This document shows positions 15,951 through 24,429 of a stretch of 64,000 bases of DNA, one piece after another. The first letter of the stretch is position 1. Every line of letters begins with the position of its first letter. The stretch lies in NCBI RefSeq assembly GCF_013170845.1, contig NZ_CP033367.1, positions 2,357,001 through 2,421,000 on the forward strand, written 5' to 3'. The stretch comes from Mesorhizobium loti R88b (lineage in GTDB: Bacteria > Pseudomonadota > Alphaproteobacteria > Rhizobiales > Rhizobiaceae). The translations under genes and the position numbers were made by a program. The notes beneath the pieces are model-generated. The model had not been told where the DNA came from. It was given only the letters and a program-made list of their open reading frames with translations, and searched no databases.

Positions 15951-16523
15951 TTAGATCTTGATGTCTGTTTTTATGGTTGTCTCGTCACCGGTCATCGACC
16001 TGGCGGCCTTGCGCTGCAGCTCCTGGACGAGCGAGGTGGACAGACGGGTTTGCTGATCGACCTCTGTCTTTTCCGGTCCGTTTGAAATCGGGCCGATCGG
16101 CACCTTGCGCTTGCCGTCCATATAGTGGTCGGCGAGCATCGATTTGGCGATGCCGATGCCGCCGCGCTCGGCCATGACGTCGGCGACGCGCTCGGCCAGC
16201 TGCGATTTCCACATGTCGCCGGCGAGACCGGTGCCGTAGACGCCTTCGGTGTCCTTGGGCAGCATGTTCTGGATGAAGGTCTGCAAGACCATCGCCTCGA
16301 ACTTCTTGAATTTCTTGGCCGGATCGGCTGTCGCCGCCGCCTTGTCAGCCGTGGCGCGCGACAGGATCGAGCCGGCATCGACGGACGCCGCAGTGTCGAC
16401 CGAAAAGCCACCAGCGGCCCCATTCGCGCGCTTGGTCAGCGCGGCACGGGCAGCCTCGATGTCCATCGGATCGGCAGCTCGGGCGACATCCATTACGATG
16501 TCGCTGGGTGGAGAAATCGCCAA
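15951..16523 (-). CDS. flgJ: Rod-binding protein FlgJ (N-terminal domain only)
   Basis: A 190-residue protein whose core, KKFKKFEAMVLQTFIQNMLP followed by YGTGLAGDMWKSQLAERVADVMAERGG, is the rod-binding domain (about 85-150) that helps rod assembly in the periplasm. The C-terminal muramidase domain of enterobacterial FlgJ is absent, as is usual in alphaproteobacteria. Peptidoglycan cutting is probably done by the separate transglycosylase at 42915-43505. TTG at 16523 has AGGCGG upstream; an internal ATG at 16493 is an alternative. Confidence 0.85.
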   Translation of the reverse strand: MAISPPSDIVMDVARAADPMDIEAARAALTKRANGAAGGFSVDTAASVDAGSILSRATADKAAATADPAKKFKKFEAMVLQTFIQNMLPKDTEGVYGTGLAGDMWKSQLAERVADVMAERGGIGIAKSMLADHYMDGKRKVPIGPISNGPEKTEVDQQTRLSTSLVQELQRKAARSMTGDETTIKTDIKI

Positions 16524-16621
16524 GAAAGTCCGCCTTTTGCCGGGGGTTCCCTAGCCAGACCATGCCTCAACAAGCTTGTGGCAGGCTTGCGGGGGAGAGA
16601 AAGCTCGAGACGGGAGCCTAC

Positions 16622-18013
16622 TCATGACGCTACCGGGCTTGGCAGTCGAACGACGACCTTCAGTCCGCCTGGCGCAGCTTTGCCAAGATTGAGGTCTCCG
16701 CCGTACAGCTCTGCGAGTTCCCTGGTGATCGACAGGCCAAACCCGTGACCGACGACGCTCTCGTCGAGCTTCTTGCCGGCCTGCAGAACGTCCTGGATTT
16801 TCTCTACGCTTATGCCAGGACCGTCGTCGGCGACCTCTATCAAGACTTGGGTGCCGTCATTGCGACCTCTGATGGAGATTGTGCTCGCAGCCCATTTGAA
16901 GGCGTTGTCCAGTATGTTGCCGAGCATCTCATCCAGATCCTGCGGTTCGCAGGCGGCGGCAAGGGTCTCGGGCACATCGACCGCAACGCTCAACCCGCGC
17001 TCAGCGTTGATTTTTGACAGAACAATATTCAGGTCCAGAATGCGCGGCCTGATCGCGGTGCTGAGGTTGGCGGGTCCATTCAGGGCCGCAGCGCGCGCTC
17101 GCCCAAGGTGATGCCTAATGCGCTCCTGCATCTCGCCAACAAGCCTCAGTCGCTCGGTATCGCGTCCGTTCCTGCTGCCGGCGAGAGACAACGATAGGGC
17201 CGCGAGTGGCGTGTTAAGCGCGTGGCCAAGGTTCGAGACGTGACCGCGGGCACGCCTCATGCCTTCGGCGTTTTGCTTGATCAGTGAGTTCAGCTCATTC
17301 ACCAACCCACTCAATTCCCTGGGTTGGCTGCCTTCGATGTGGGTGGCGCGGCCTGCGCGAACATCCTCCAGGCCTTTCGTCACGCGCTTGAGGGGCCGAA
17401 GACCCAGTCGCATCTGCAAGACGCTTGCAGCCGCGAGCAGCATCCCCAGTACCAGCATCGCCAAAATGACGGGTGCCAGCGCATCACGAAGTGGCCGCAC
17501 CAGCGCATGGGCGGGTGCGGAAGCCGTAATTGTTATCCATGTACCGTTCATCGGCACGACCTGAACGCGCAGATAAAGCGGCTCGCCTCGTGGGCCGACC
17601 CCGTTGAACGGGCGAGGGCGCTCGTTAGCGTCGGGCGGCCCGTCATGCCATCCACCCCACCAGTGGTCTGAACCACGGTTGATGATATCGCCGCCATTAA
17701 GCGAGGCCGAACGATAGGTGTGGCCATCGACCGTTGCCGTCCAGTACCAGCCGGCACCAGGCCGGTCGAATGGCGGCGGATCGTTCAGCGCCAGGAGATC
17801 GGGCAATGATGGCTTGTCCAGCGCACTCGTCACCGCACCGATTTGCGTATCGAGGCGCTGGTCGATCTGGTCGCGGATGAACCGCGAAAGGACGATCCCC
17901 GTGCTGATGCCCGTGGCGATCAAAGCCGCCATAACCAGGACGGCTGATCCCAACGCCAGCCGCGCCGCAATGGATTTCGGTGCCAATCGCCGAAAGCGAC
18001 CAAGCGGGTTCAT
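16622..18013 (-). CDS. Two-component sensor histidine kinase (QseC/PhoQ-like)
   Basis: A 463-residue HisKA-type kinase. Membrane helices at about 18-43 and 178-200 flank a periplasmic sensor region, followed by HAMP (about 200-250). The phospho-accepting His264 is in the unusual GHALNTPL motif, and the ATPase domain has the N box (N366, N370), DDGPG (396-400) and GHGFGLS (422-428). Its start overlaps the response regulator stop by 4 bp. The signal is unknown; the QseC/PhoQ resemblance is architectural. Confidence 0.9.
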   Translation of the reverse strand: MNPLGRFRRLAPKSIAARLALGSAVLVMAALIATGISTGIVLSRFIRDQIDQRLDTQIGAVTSALDKPSLPDLLALNDPPPFDRPGAGWYWTATVDGHTYRSASLNGGDIINRGSDHWWGGWHDGPPDANERPRPFNGVGPRGEPLYLRVQVVPMNGTWITITASAPAHALVRPLRDALAPVILAMLVLGMLLAAASVLQMRLGLRPLKRVTKGLEDVRAGRATHIEGSQPRELSGLVNELNSLIKQNAEGMRRARGHVSNLGHALNTPLAALSLSLAGSRNGRDTERLRLVGEMQERIRHHLGRARAAALNGPANLSTAIRPRILDLNIVLSKINAERGLSVAVDVPETLAAACEPQDLDEMLGNILDNAFKWAASTISIRGRNDGTQVLIEVADDGPGISVEKIQDVLQAGKKLDESVVGHGFGLSITRELAELYGGDLNLGKAAPGGLKVVVRLPSPVAS

Positions 18014-18672
18014 GGCGCCGATACCAGGCGATAGCCCCGGCCACGCTCCGTCGCGATCATGTCATGCCCAATCTTTCGGCGGAGCCTGGCAATGATGACT
18101 TCGATCGAGTTCGAATCGACGTCGGCATCACCTTCATAGACACGCTCGACAAGGTTGGACCGATCGATTGTCATATCCTTGCGCAGGATGAGACATTGCA
18201 GGACACGCCATTCCAGCGCTGTAAGCTTGAGCGGCAGCCCGTCCTTTTCAAACGTCCCGAGCTGAGCGTCAAAGCTGAGTGGGCCGCAGCTGATTTGCGG
18301 GGCTGCATGGCCTGCCGCGCGTCGCACAAGGGCTCGCAACCGAATGACAAGCTCCTCGATCCGGAATGGTTTGGTCATATAGTCGTCGGCACCGGCCTTG
18401 AAGCCTTCGACCTTTTGCGACCATCCATCGCGTGCGGTGAGGATCAGGACCGGCATCGTGCGGTTCGCCTTGCGCCATGACGTAAGCACACTGATTCCGT
18501 CGACTTTGGGCAGACCAAGGTCGAGTACGGCCGCGTCATATGCTTCCGTGTCACCAAGATGCATACCGTCTTCGCCGTTGCGCGCCACATCGACAGCAAA
18601 GTTCTCCGATCGGAGCGCCTTGGCGATACCGTCGGAAAGCGTCTTGTCGTCTTCTATGAGCAGGATGCGCAT
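18010..18672 (-). CDS. OmpR/PhoB family response regulator
   Basis: A 220-residue regulator. The receiver has the acidic pair Asp8-Asp9, phospho-acceptor Asp51 in VLDLGLP, Thr79 and Lys101. The C-terminal winged-helix domain (about 125-218) includes VEVIIARLRRKIG-type recognition elements. It is first in an operon with the histidine kinase and divergent from the OB-fold gene at 18808. The spacer contains an 18-bp palindrome that could be its own binding site. Confidence 0.92.
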   Translation of the reverse strand: MRILLIEDDKTLSDGIAKALRSENFAVDVARNGEDGMHLGDTEAYDAAVLDLGLPKVDGISVLTSWRKANRTMPVLILTARDGWSQKVEGFKAGADDYMTKPFRIEELVIRLRALVRRAAGHAAPQISCGPLSFDAQLGTFEKDGLPLKLTALEWRVLQCLILRKDMTIDRSNLVERVYEGDADVDSNSIEVIIARLRRKIGHDMIATERGRGYRLVSAP

Positions 18673-18727
18673 GTGTTGGACCGTATCCCTTCTGACGTGC
18701 CGGATAGGCGCTCCAGCTTAACTCAAC

Positions 18728-18745
18728 CTGAACGGCTCCGTTCAG
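18728..18745. promoter_or_regulatory. 18-bp palindrome in the divergent spacer, candidate operator
   Basis: Arms CTGAACGG and CCGTTCAG are perfect inverted repeats with a 2-bp centre. They lie 55 bp upstream of the response regulator start and 62 bp upstream of the OB-fold gene. The position suggests control of both transcripts, possibly by the response regulator itself. Confidence 0.45.
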
Positions 18746-18807
18746 TTTCGGTTCGACCTGCTCGGCTAGAAATGCGGTGTCTACAACGCACAAAAGGATT
18801 TTTAGGA

Positions 18808-19356
18808 ATGTCGAACCAAGACAATATTGGACCCGCAAGCCCAACGGAAACCAGCGGTGTTGAAACCACCCGACCGTCCAAGCGCCGGCTCGGTGCTAGA
18901 ATCATCGGCGGCTCGGCGCTGGTGGGTATGCTTCTGGTTGGCGCTGTGGCGGGTGCCGTCGCCATGAAGGTATCGCACCACGATGAACGTCAAGCGCTGC
19001 TTCCGCCCGTCGCGATCAACGCAATGGCCGATGACAGCCTCGTCGCGGTCAAGGGCAAAGTCGCCGAGATATTCGGCAACAAGTTCATTATTGCGGACAG
19101 CACAGGCCGAACACTGGTCGACGTTGGGCCTGGAGGCAGCAACGCAGCACTTGTGGCGCAGAATGAGGAGGTGACGGTGCAAGGTCGCTTCGACGACGGC
19201 TTCGTTCATGCCGGGATGGTGATCCATGGCGACGGCCGCGTCGATGAGCTGCGCCCGCCACATCCGCACGGCCCGCGTCATGGCTGGCGTGATTTCGGAC
19301 CGGACGCGCGTGGGCCGGGCCCGGGCGATGACGCACCGCCTCCACCTAAGGCTTGA
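18808..19356 (+). CDS. OB-fold (BOF/YgiW-like) membrane-anchored or periplasmic protein
   Basis: About 182 residues. A basic N-terminus and one hydrophobic helix (about 29-53) precede an OB-fold segment, DSLVAVKGKVAEIFGNKFIIADSTGRTLVDVGP...EEVTVQGRFDDGFVHAGMVI (split here for clarity). The tail is rich in His, Pro and Gly. The OB part resembles the BOF family, which includes YgiW; in E. coli ygiW is divergent from qseBC, as here. ATG at 18808 has TTAGGA upstream; the longer frame to 18559 runs into the response regulator gene. Confidence 0.72.
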   Translation: MSNQDNIGPASPTETSGVETTRPSKRRLGARIIGGSALVGMLLVGAVAGAVAMKVSHHDERQALLPPVAINAMADDSLVAVKGKVAEIFGNKFIIADSTGRTLVDVGPGGSNAALVAQNEEVTVQGRFDDGFVHAGMVIHGDGRVDELRPPHPHGPRHGWRDFGPDARGPGPGDDAPPPPKA

Positions 19357-19518
19357 GCGCAATCACGGTCAGATCGACAAGGCTGCTCCGGATGAAGCCG
19401 GGGCTGCCTTGTCACAAGGTGCCGATATCTGAACAGATAGACGTGCTGGTTCGGCAAAACTCTGAGCATGCCGGAAACTTGCCGCCATGCCGAAGCGTAA
19501 CTCACGCAACAGATCAAA

Positions 19519-20376
19519 GTGATCGTGCAGGGCTACGTCGTGACGTTTGCAATCTTGTTTATCGGTATGGGCATCTGCCTGTCTCTCGTCATGTCGATCG
19601 CCTGGACGATTGCCCTTCGCAGCAGCAAGTCCGGCTGGGTGGATGCGATCTGGTCGTTCGCGGTGGGCGCCGCCGGCATCGCCATGGCGCTGGTTCCGTT
19701 GTCCGGCTGGCAGCACTCGACGACAAGGCCTGTCATCGTTGCCGTGCTCGCAGCGGTCTGGTCGATCAGGCTTGGACTGCATATCGTTGGCAGAACCCTG
19801 CACGGTGGTGACGATCCGCGTTACGCGCAATTGCGCAGCGAATGGGGCGAGGATTTTCCACGCCGGCTGTTCTGGTTTCTGCAGATCCAGGCTGGCGCTG
19901 CCTTCCTGCTTTCACTTTCTATCTTCGCGGCAGCCCGCAATCCGGCCCCACAACTGCAAATCGGCGACTGGCTGGGGATCGCCATTCTGGTGATCTCCAT
20001 CCTTGGCGAAGGCCTGGCTGATCGCCAACTTGCGCGGTTTCGCGACAACCCGGCCAACAAGGGAAAAGTCTGCGACGTTGGGCTCTGGGGGCTTTCACGC
20101 CATCCCAACTATTTCTTCGAGTGGTTCGGCTGGCTGGCCTATGTGGCGATCGCGCTGGATTTTACCGGCGCCTACGCCTGGGGCTGGGTCGCCGTGTCCG
20201 GTCCGCTCTTCATGTACTGGCTTCTGGTTCATGTGTCCGGCATTCCGCCGCTCGAGGCGCACATGCTGAAGTCGCGTGGTGAAACGTTCCGTGCCTACCA
20301 GGCACGCGTCAATGCATTCTGGCCGGGGCCGCCCCGCCATACCCCTGCACAAACCTCGAAAGGTCGGGCATCATGA
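19519..20376 (+). CDS. DUF1295 membrane protein (steroid 5-alpha-reductase-like fold)
   Basis: A 285-residue protein with six or more membrane helices and the C-terminal signature GLWGLSRHPNYFFEWFGWLAY (about 190-211) of DUF1295 and steroid/isoprenylcysteine methyltransferase-like reductases. Related proteins reduce double bonds in lipids using NADPH, but this group is uncharacterised. GTG start; other in-frame starts are possible. Its stop overlaps the start of the methyltransferase by 4 bp, so the two are translationally coupled in a lipid-modification operon. Confidence 0.85.
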   Translation: MIVQGYVVTFAILFIGMGICLSLVMSIAWTIALRSSKSGWVDAIWSFAVGAAGIAMALVPLSGWQHSTTRPVIVAVLAAVWSIRLGLHIVGRTLHGGDDPRYAQLRSEWGEDFPRRLFWFLQIQAGAAFLLSLSIFAAARNPAPQLQIGDWLGIAILVISILGEGLADRQLARFRDNPANKGKVCDVGLWGLSRHPNYFFEWFGWLAYVAIALDFTGAYAWGWVAVSGPLFMYWLLVHVSGIPPLEAHMLKSRGETFRAYQARVNAFWPGPPRHTPAQTSKGRAS

Positions 20377-21401
20377 GCCTCATCGCATCCGCCATACGCA
20401 CCGTCGAACGCAGCCCGTTGCCCGATCCCGTGACGCGGACGGGCATCGGCTTCCTGGTCGGACGTACCCGCCGAAATCTGCTCGAAAGCCCAGCCATTCA
20501 GGAGCAGGCGTTCGTTCACGCGATGGCCGATCATCCGATTGCCGAGCACACGCAAGCCGCCAACGAGCAGCACTATGAATTGCCGCCGGCCTTCTTCGGG
20601 CTGGTGCTCGGACCGAGGCGCAAATACTCCTCCTGCCTTTACCGTCGCGGCGATGAAACCCTGGCGCAGGCCGAAGTGCTTGCGCTGGAGGAAACCGTTG
20701 CCCACGCCGATCTAGCCGATGGCCAGGACATCCTCGAACTCGGCTGCGGCTGGGGTTCGCTGACGCTGTTCATGGCGCAGCGTTTTCCTGCCGCCAGGAT
20801 CACCGCGGTCTCCAACTCGGCGCCGCAAAGGGCATACATCGAAGCACAGGCCCGTGACCAAGGCCTCGCAAACATCCGCGTCATCACCGCCGACATGAAC
20901 AGTTTTCATCCCAACGGCATGTTCGACAGGATCGTGTCGGTCGAGATGTTCGAGCATATGTCGAACTGGCAAAAGCTGCTCGAACGCGTGCATTCCTGGC
21001 TGACGCGGGAGGGGCGGCTTTTCATCCATGTCTTCACCCACAAGAGCCGGTCCTACCGTTTCGACCATCGCGACAAGTCCGACTGGATTGCCCAGCACTT
21101 CTTCACCGGTGGCATCATGCCGAGCCACGATCTGATCCGGCAGTTTCCGGCCCTGTTCGACGTCGAGCAGGAATGGCGATGGAATGGTCGCAACTACAAG
21201 CGCACCGCAAACCAGTGGCTTGCCAATCTCGACGCCAACCTGCCCGAGGTCGACCGTATCCTCGCTGAGGTCTATGGCAAGGACGCCTTGATCTGGCGCC
21301 GGCGCTGGCGCCTGTTTTTTCTCGCAACCGCCGGGTTGTTCGGACATGCCAATGGCGATGAATGGGGCGTCAGCCACTATCGCCTGCGCGCGGCCGCATA
21401 G
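20373..21401 (+). CDS. Cyclopropane-fatty-acyl-phospholipid synthase-type SAM methyltransferase
   Basis: A 342-residue class I methyltransferase. The SAM-binding glycine loop is LELGCGWGSL (121-130), preceded by HYELPPAFFGLVLGPRRKYSSCLY (67-90), which resembles the substrate-side region of CFA synthases. It is shorter than typical CfaA (about 380-400 residues) and belongs to the subgroup found with DUF1295, FAD oxidoreductase and DUF1365 genes. It likely adds a methyl or methylene group to unsaturated acyl chains in membrane lipids; a furan-fatty-acid type function is possible. Confidence 0.85.
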   Translation: MSLIASAIRTVERSPLPDPVTRTGIGFLVGRTRRNLLESPAIQEQAFVHAMADHPIAEHTQAANEQHYELPPAFFGLVLGPRRKYSSCLYRRGDETLAQAEVLALEETVAHADLADGQDILELGCGWGSLTLFMAQRFPAARITAVSNSAPQRAYIEAQARDQGLANIRVITADMNSFHPNGMFDRIVSVEMFEHMSNWQKLLERVHSWLTREGRLFIHVFTHKSRSYRFDHRDKSDWIAQHFFTGGIMPSHDLIRQFPALFDVEQEWRWNGRNYKRTANQWLANLDANLPEVDRILAEVYGKDALIWRRRWRLFFLATAGLFGHANGDEWGVSHYRLRAAA

Positions 21402-21402
21402 A

Positions 21403-21987
21403 TTGGAAACGCCGGCCCGATCGGGACTGTTGGCAGCGTCCTGGAACGCGGCGAAGGCCTACTTCGCGCATGATGACTCTCTCGTGGCCACCGCCAATCT
21501 GGTGGCCCTTGTCGTTTTGTGGAACCAGCCCTTCTATCCGCTCTATGTCTACTGGTCCGTCGGCCCCGACATCGCGCCTTCCTTCTACACATTCATTTCG
21601 ACGCCGTTCTTCCTCGTGGTTCCGGCGGTTGGCCGCATCAATGGCCGTGCCGGGCGTGCTTTGCTGCCCCTGGTCGGAATCGGCAACACGGTGCTCAGCG
21701 CGAAGGTGTTCGGCGTCGCCTCCGGCGTCGAGATCTTTCTGTTGCCTTGCGTGCTGCTCGGCTTCGTGCTGTTCCGACCGCGCGAACGCATCATTGCGAT
21801 CGCCATAGCAATTGTCGGCATGCTGGCCTTCACGGTCCTGCACGCGCGCTACGGCGCCCCCGTCCATCTCTATTCGGCCGAGGAATATGCAGGCTTCCTG
21901 AAGATGAACGCATTGAGCGCCGGTACGCTCACCGCTTTCATCGGTTTTCTCGTGATGAACCTGATTGGCGCCCCGGCCAAGCGCTGA
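21403..21987 (+). CDS. Multi-spanning membrane protein of the lipid-modification cluster
   Basis: About 194 residues with roughly six hydrophobic segments (for example ANLVALVVLWNQPFYPLYVYW and IIAIAIAIVGMLAFTVL). No characterised family is recognised. It follows the methyltransferase stop directly. The start is uncertain: a TTG at 21403 avoids overlap, while an ATG at 21346 would overlap the methyltransferase by 56 bp; neither has a clear ribosome site. It converges on the DUF2177 gene six bases later. Confidence 0.65.
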   Translation: METPARSGLLAASWNAAKAYFAHDDSLVATANLVALVVLWNQPFYPLYVYWSVGPDIAPSFYTFISTPFFLVVPAVGRINGRAGRALLPLVGIGNTVLSAKVFGVASGVEIFLLPCVLLGFVLFRPRERIIAIAIAIVGMLAFTVLHARYGAPVHLYSAEEYAGFLKMNALSAGTLTAFIGFLVMNLIGAPAKR

Positions 21988-21993
21988 CGGCTG

Positions 21994-22407
21994 CTATGCA
22001 GTTCGCGACAGGGCGCTGGACACGAGAAAACCCGCTGTGGCCGCGATCGCGGTGAGCACGGTGCCCCAGCAGATATCGGCGATGGTGACCGTGACAGGCC
22101 AGTTCTTCAGCGTCGCCTGGTTGGTGAGATCATAGGTGGCGTAGGCGCAGAAGCCGAACACCGCGCCGTTCACTGCCGCGGTCGTCCACGTGCCGGTCTG
22201 AAAGGCAGGCTGCACCGCGAAGTAGACGGCGCCGGCGATATAGATGACGTAGAAAAGCACAGCTGCCTTGACGTTGAAATTGTCGAGCAGGATCGGCCCC
22301 AGCAGCGGCTTGTAAAGCCGGCTGCTCATCACCGTCAGCCAGACGGCGTCGATACACAGGAACACCACCGCCGTCGTCAGATAGGCGATACCGTAGGTCT
22401 TGATCAT
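21994..22407 (-). CDS. DUF2177 family membrane protein
   Basis: A 137-residue protein with four membrane helices. The N-terminus (MIKTYGIAYLTTAVVFLCIDAVWL) and GFCAYATYDLTNQATLKNWP are characteristic of DUF2177. The family has no known function but is often encoded with CFA synthase and DUF1295/DUF1365 genes. ATG at 22407 is chosen for its GGGAGCG ribosome site; the frame extends upstream without support. It is transcribed opposite to the rest of the cluster. Confidence 0.85.
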   Translation of the reverse strand: MIKTYGIAYLTTAVVFLCIDAVWLTVMSSRLYKPLLGPILLDNFNVKAAVLFYVIYIAGAVYFAVQPAFQTGTWTTAAVNGAVFGFCAYATYDLTNQATLKNWPVTVTIADICWGTVLTAIAATAGFLVSSALSRTA

Positions 22408-22516
22408 TTTCGCTCCCGAGTGGCGTTGGCGGTTGTTCCCAGAAACGGTTTTTATCGGCGATAGTTTCGGCCGGCCGAAACTCGCTCTTCCCAACGTCCG
22501 TAGCTTCTAAAAACGG

Positions 22517-22915
22517 ATGATAGGACGAATGATGTATCGACTGGCAGTGGCGACAGGCCTCGTATTTTTTGTCTCGTTCTGCGGATCGGCGTTTGCCGCA
22601 TCGGCACCTGACCCCTCCGGCACATGGAACCGCGGCGACGGCAATGCGAAGGTCAGGATCGCCCCCTGCGGTTCCAACATCTGCGCCACCAATGTCTGGA
22701 TCAAGGACACCAGCGGCGGTGAAGCCGTCGGCGACAAGCTTGTGATGACGCTGAAGCCGAAGTCGGCCGATACGCTCAGCGGCAAGGCCTACGATACGAA
22801 GCGTTCGATGACCTATGCGATCCAGCTCAAGGTGGCCGGCCAAAGTCTTGTGACGCGCGGCTGCGTCGTTGGCGGACTGGTTTGCAAGTCGGTCAACTGG
22901 TCCCGCGCGCGCTGA
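22517..22915 (+). CDS. DUF2147 family secreted protein
   Basis: A 132-residue protein with a signal peptide (about 1-27, ending FAASA). The mature domain starts PDPSGTWNRGDGNAKVRIAPCGSNICA, the DUF2147 pattern, and has four cysteines that could form two disulfides. These lipocalin-like periplasmic proteins have no established function. Met1 or Met5 could be the start. It is divergent from the DUF2177 gene with a 109-bp shared spacer. Confidence 0.85.
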   Translation: MIGRMMYRLAVATGLVFFVSFCGSAFAASAPDPSGTWNRGDGNAKVRIAPCGSNICATNVWIKDTSGGEAVGDKLVMTLKPKSADTLSGKAYDTKRSMTYAIQLKVAGQSLVTRGCVVGGLVCKSVNWSRAR

Positions 22916-23069
22916 CGGCGCGAGCGACCGGTCCGATCTGACACTCCCTTCACCTCACGAGAAAATATCCGCCTCTCTACAGTGAAACTCACGCCGGATC
23001 CTCCCGTATCTACAAGCATCCCCGGGCGCTACCTGCGCCTACAGACTTGATTTCCAAGAAGGATTCTCG

Positions 23070-24416
23070 ATGAACCTCGTGCCCATCAGCCGTGGCCGCT
23101 CGCACGGCAGGAAGAAGATTGCTGTCGTCGGTTCAGGCATTTCCGGTGCTGCCGCAGCATGGGCTTTGCATCCGAGCGCTGACGTTACCCTTTACGAGGC
23201 TTCGCACCGCGCGGGCGGCCATACCGCGACCGTCGACATCGACTATGACGGCACACCGATTTCGGTCGACACCGGCTTCATCGTCTACAACGAGCTGGCC
23301 TATCCGGATCTGACTTGTTTGTTTTCGCATCTGGGCGTTGCCACGCATGAAAGCGACATGGGCTTTTCGCTTTCGCTCGACGGCGGCAAGCTCGAATGGT
23401 GCGGCTCGACGCTGCGCACCATATTCGCCCAGAAGCGCAATGTCTTTTCGCCCGGCTTCCTGTGGATGCTGCGCGAAATCCTGCGCTTCAACAAGGCATG
23501 TATCGCCGAGCGCGACAGCGGCACGCTGGGCAATGTTTCGATCGGAGATTATCTTCGCACGCGCGGTTTCTCGGCCAGCTTTCGCGACAATTATCTCATG
23601 CCGATGGCTGCGGCGATCTGGTCGACGCCGCGCGCCAAAATGCTGGACTATCCGGCCGCAAGCTTCATCAGCTTCTTCGAGAACCATCGCCTGATCGACA
23701 ATGATACGCGGCCGATGTGGCGCACGGTGAGCGGCGGTTCCCGGAACTATCTGCAAAAGCTCTTGGCACCGCTCGGATCGGCGCTGCGCCTGTCGTCGCC
23801 GGTCAAGACAATGGTGCGCGACGCCTTCGGCATTACCGTGTGGGCCGGCAATGATGCGCCGGAGCGCTTCGACAATGTCATCATCGCCGGTCATAGCGAC
23901 CAGGCGCTGGCCATGCTCGGCGACGCATCCAGCGTCGAGGAAGCGATCCTGTCCGACATACCGTATCGCCCCAACCGGGTTGTCCTGCACCGGGACCCCC
24001 GTCTGATGCCGAAGCGGCGGGCCGCCTGGGCGGCATGGAATTATCTGCGCTGTTCCTGTGATCGCGACGAACCGGAGGTGTCGGTGACCTACTGGATGAA
24101 CCGCCTGCAAGGGATCGATGCCGCAAAGCCGCTGTTTGTGTCGCTCAATCCGGTCGTCGAGCCGCGCCCGGAACTGGTCTTCGGTGAATGGATGTTCGAC
24201 CATCCCCAGTACGATGCGCGCTCCTTGTCGGCGCAAGCCCGTCTCGACGACATACAGGGCGTGCGCGGCACCTATTTCGCCGGCGCGTGGACCGGCCACG
24301 GTTTTCATGAGGACGGCCTGCGCTCCGGGCTGAACGCGGCGGTTGCGCTGGGTGCTAAAGTGCCTTGGCGGCGTGGCGCGGAGGCTTTGCCCAACGCGCT
24401 CCTGGCGGCGGAATAG
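23070..24416 (+). CDS. FAD-dependent oxidoreductase (amine-oxidase/desaturase-like)
   Basis: A 448-residue flavoprotein with the dinucleotide motif GSGISGAAAAWAL (21-33), Glu43 for ribose binding and HRAGGHTAT (46-54). The C-terminal FAD segment is YFAGAWTGHGFHEDGLRSG. The protein belongs to the group found beside CFA-type methyltransferases and DUF1365 proteins in alphaproteobacteria. It probably oxidises or desaturates a modified acyl chain. AAGGA precedes the ATG. The DUF1365 gene follows 13 bp later. Confidence 0.87.
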   Translation: MNLVPISRGRSHGRKKIAVVGSGISGAAAAWALHPSADVTLYEASHRAGGHTATVDIDYDGTPISVDTGFIVYNELAYPDLTCLFSHLGVATHESDMGFSLSLDGGKLEWCGSTLRTIFAQKRNVFSPGFLWMLREILRFNKACIAERDSGTLGNVSIGDYLRTRGFSASFRDNYLMPMAAAIWSTPRAKMLDYPAASFISFFENHRLIDNDTRPMWRTVSGGSRNYLQKLLAPLGSALRLSSPVKTMVRDAFGITVWAGNDAPERFDNVIIAGHSDQALAMLGDASSVEEAILSDIPYRPNRVVLHRDPRLMPKRRAAWAAWNYLRCSCDRDEPEVSVTYWMNRLQGIDAAKPLFVSLNPVVEPRPELVFGEWMFDHPQYDARSLSAQARLDDIQGVRGTYFAGAWTGHGFHEDGLRSGLNAAVALGAKVPWRRGAEALPNALLAAE

Positions 24417-24429
24417 AGGCTCCCCAGGT

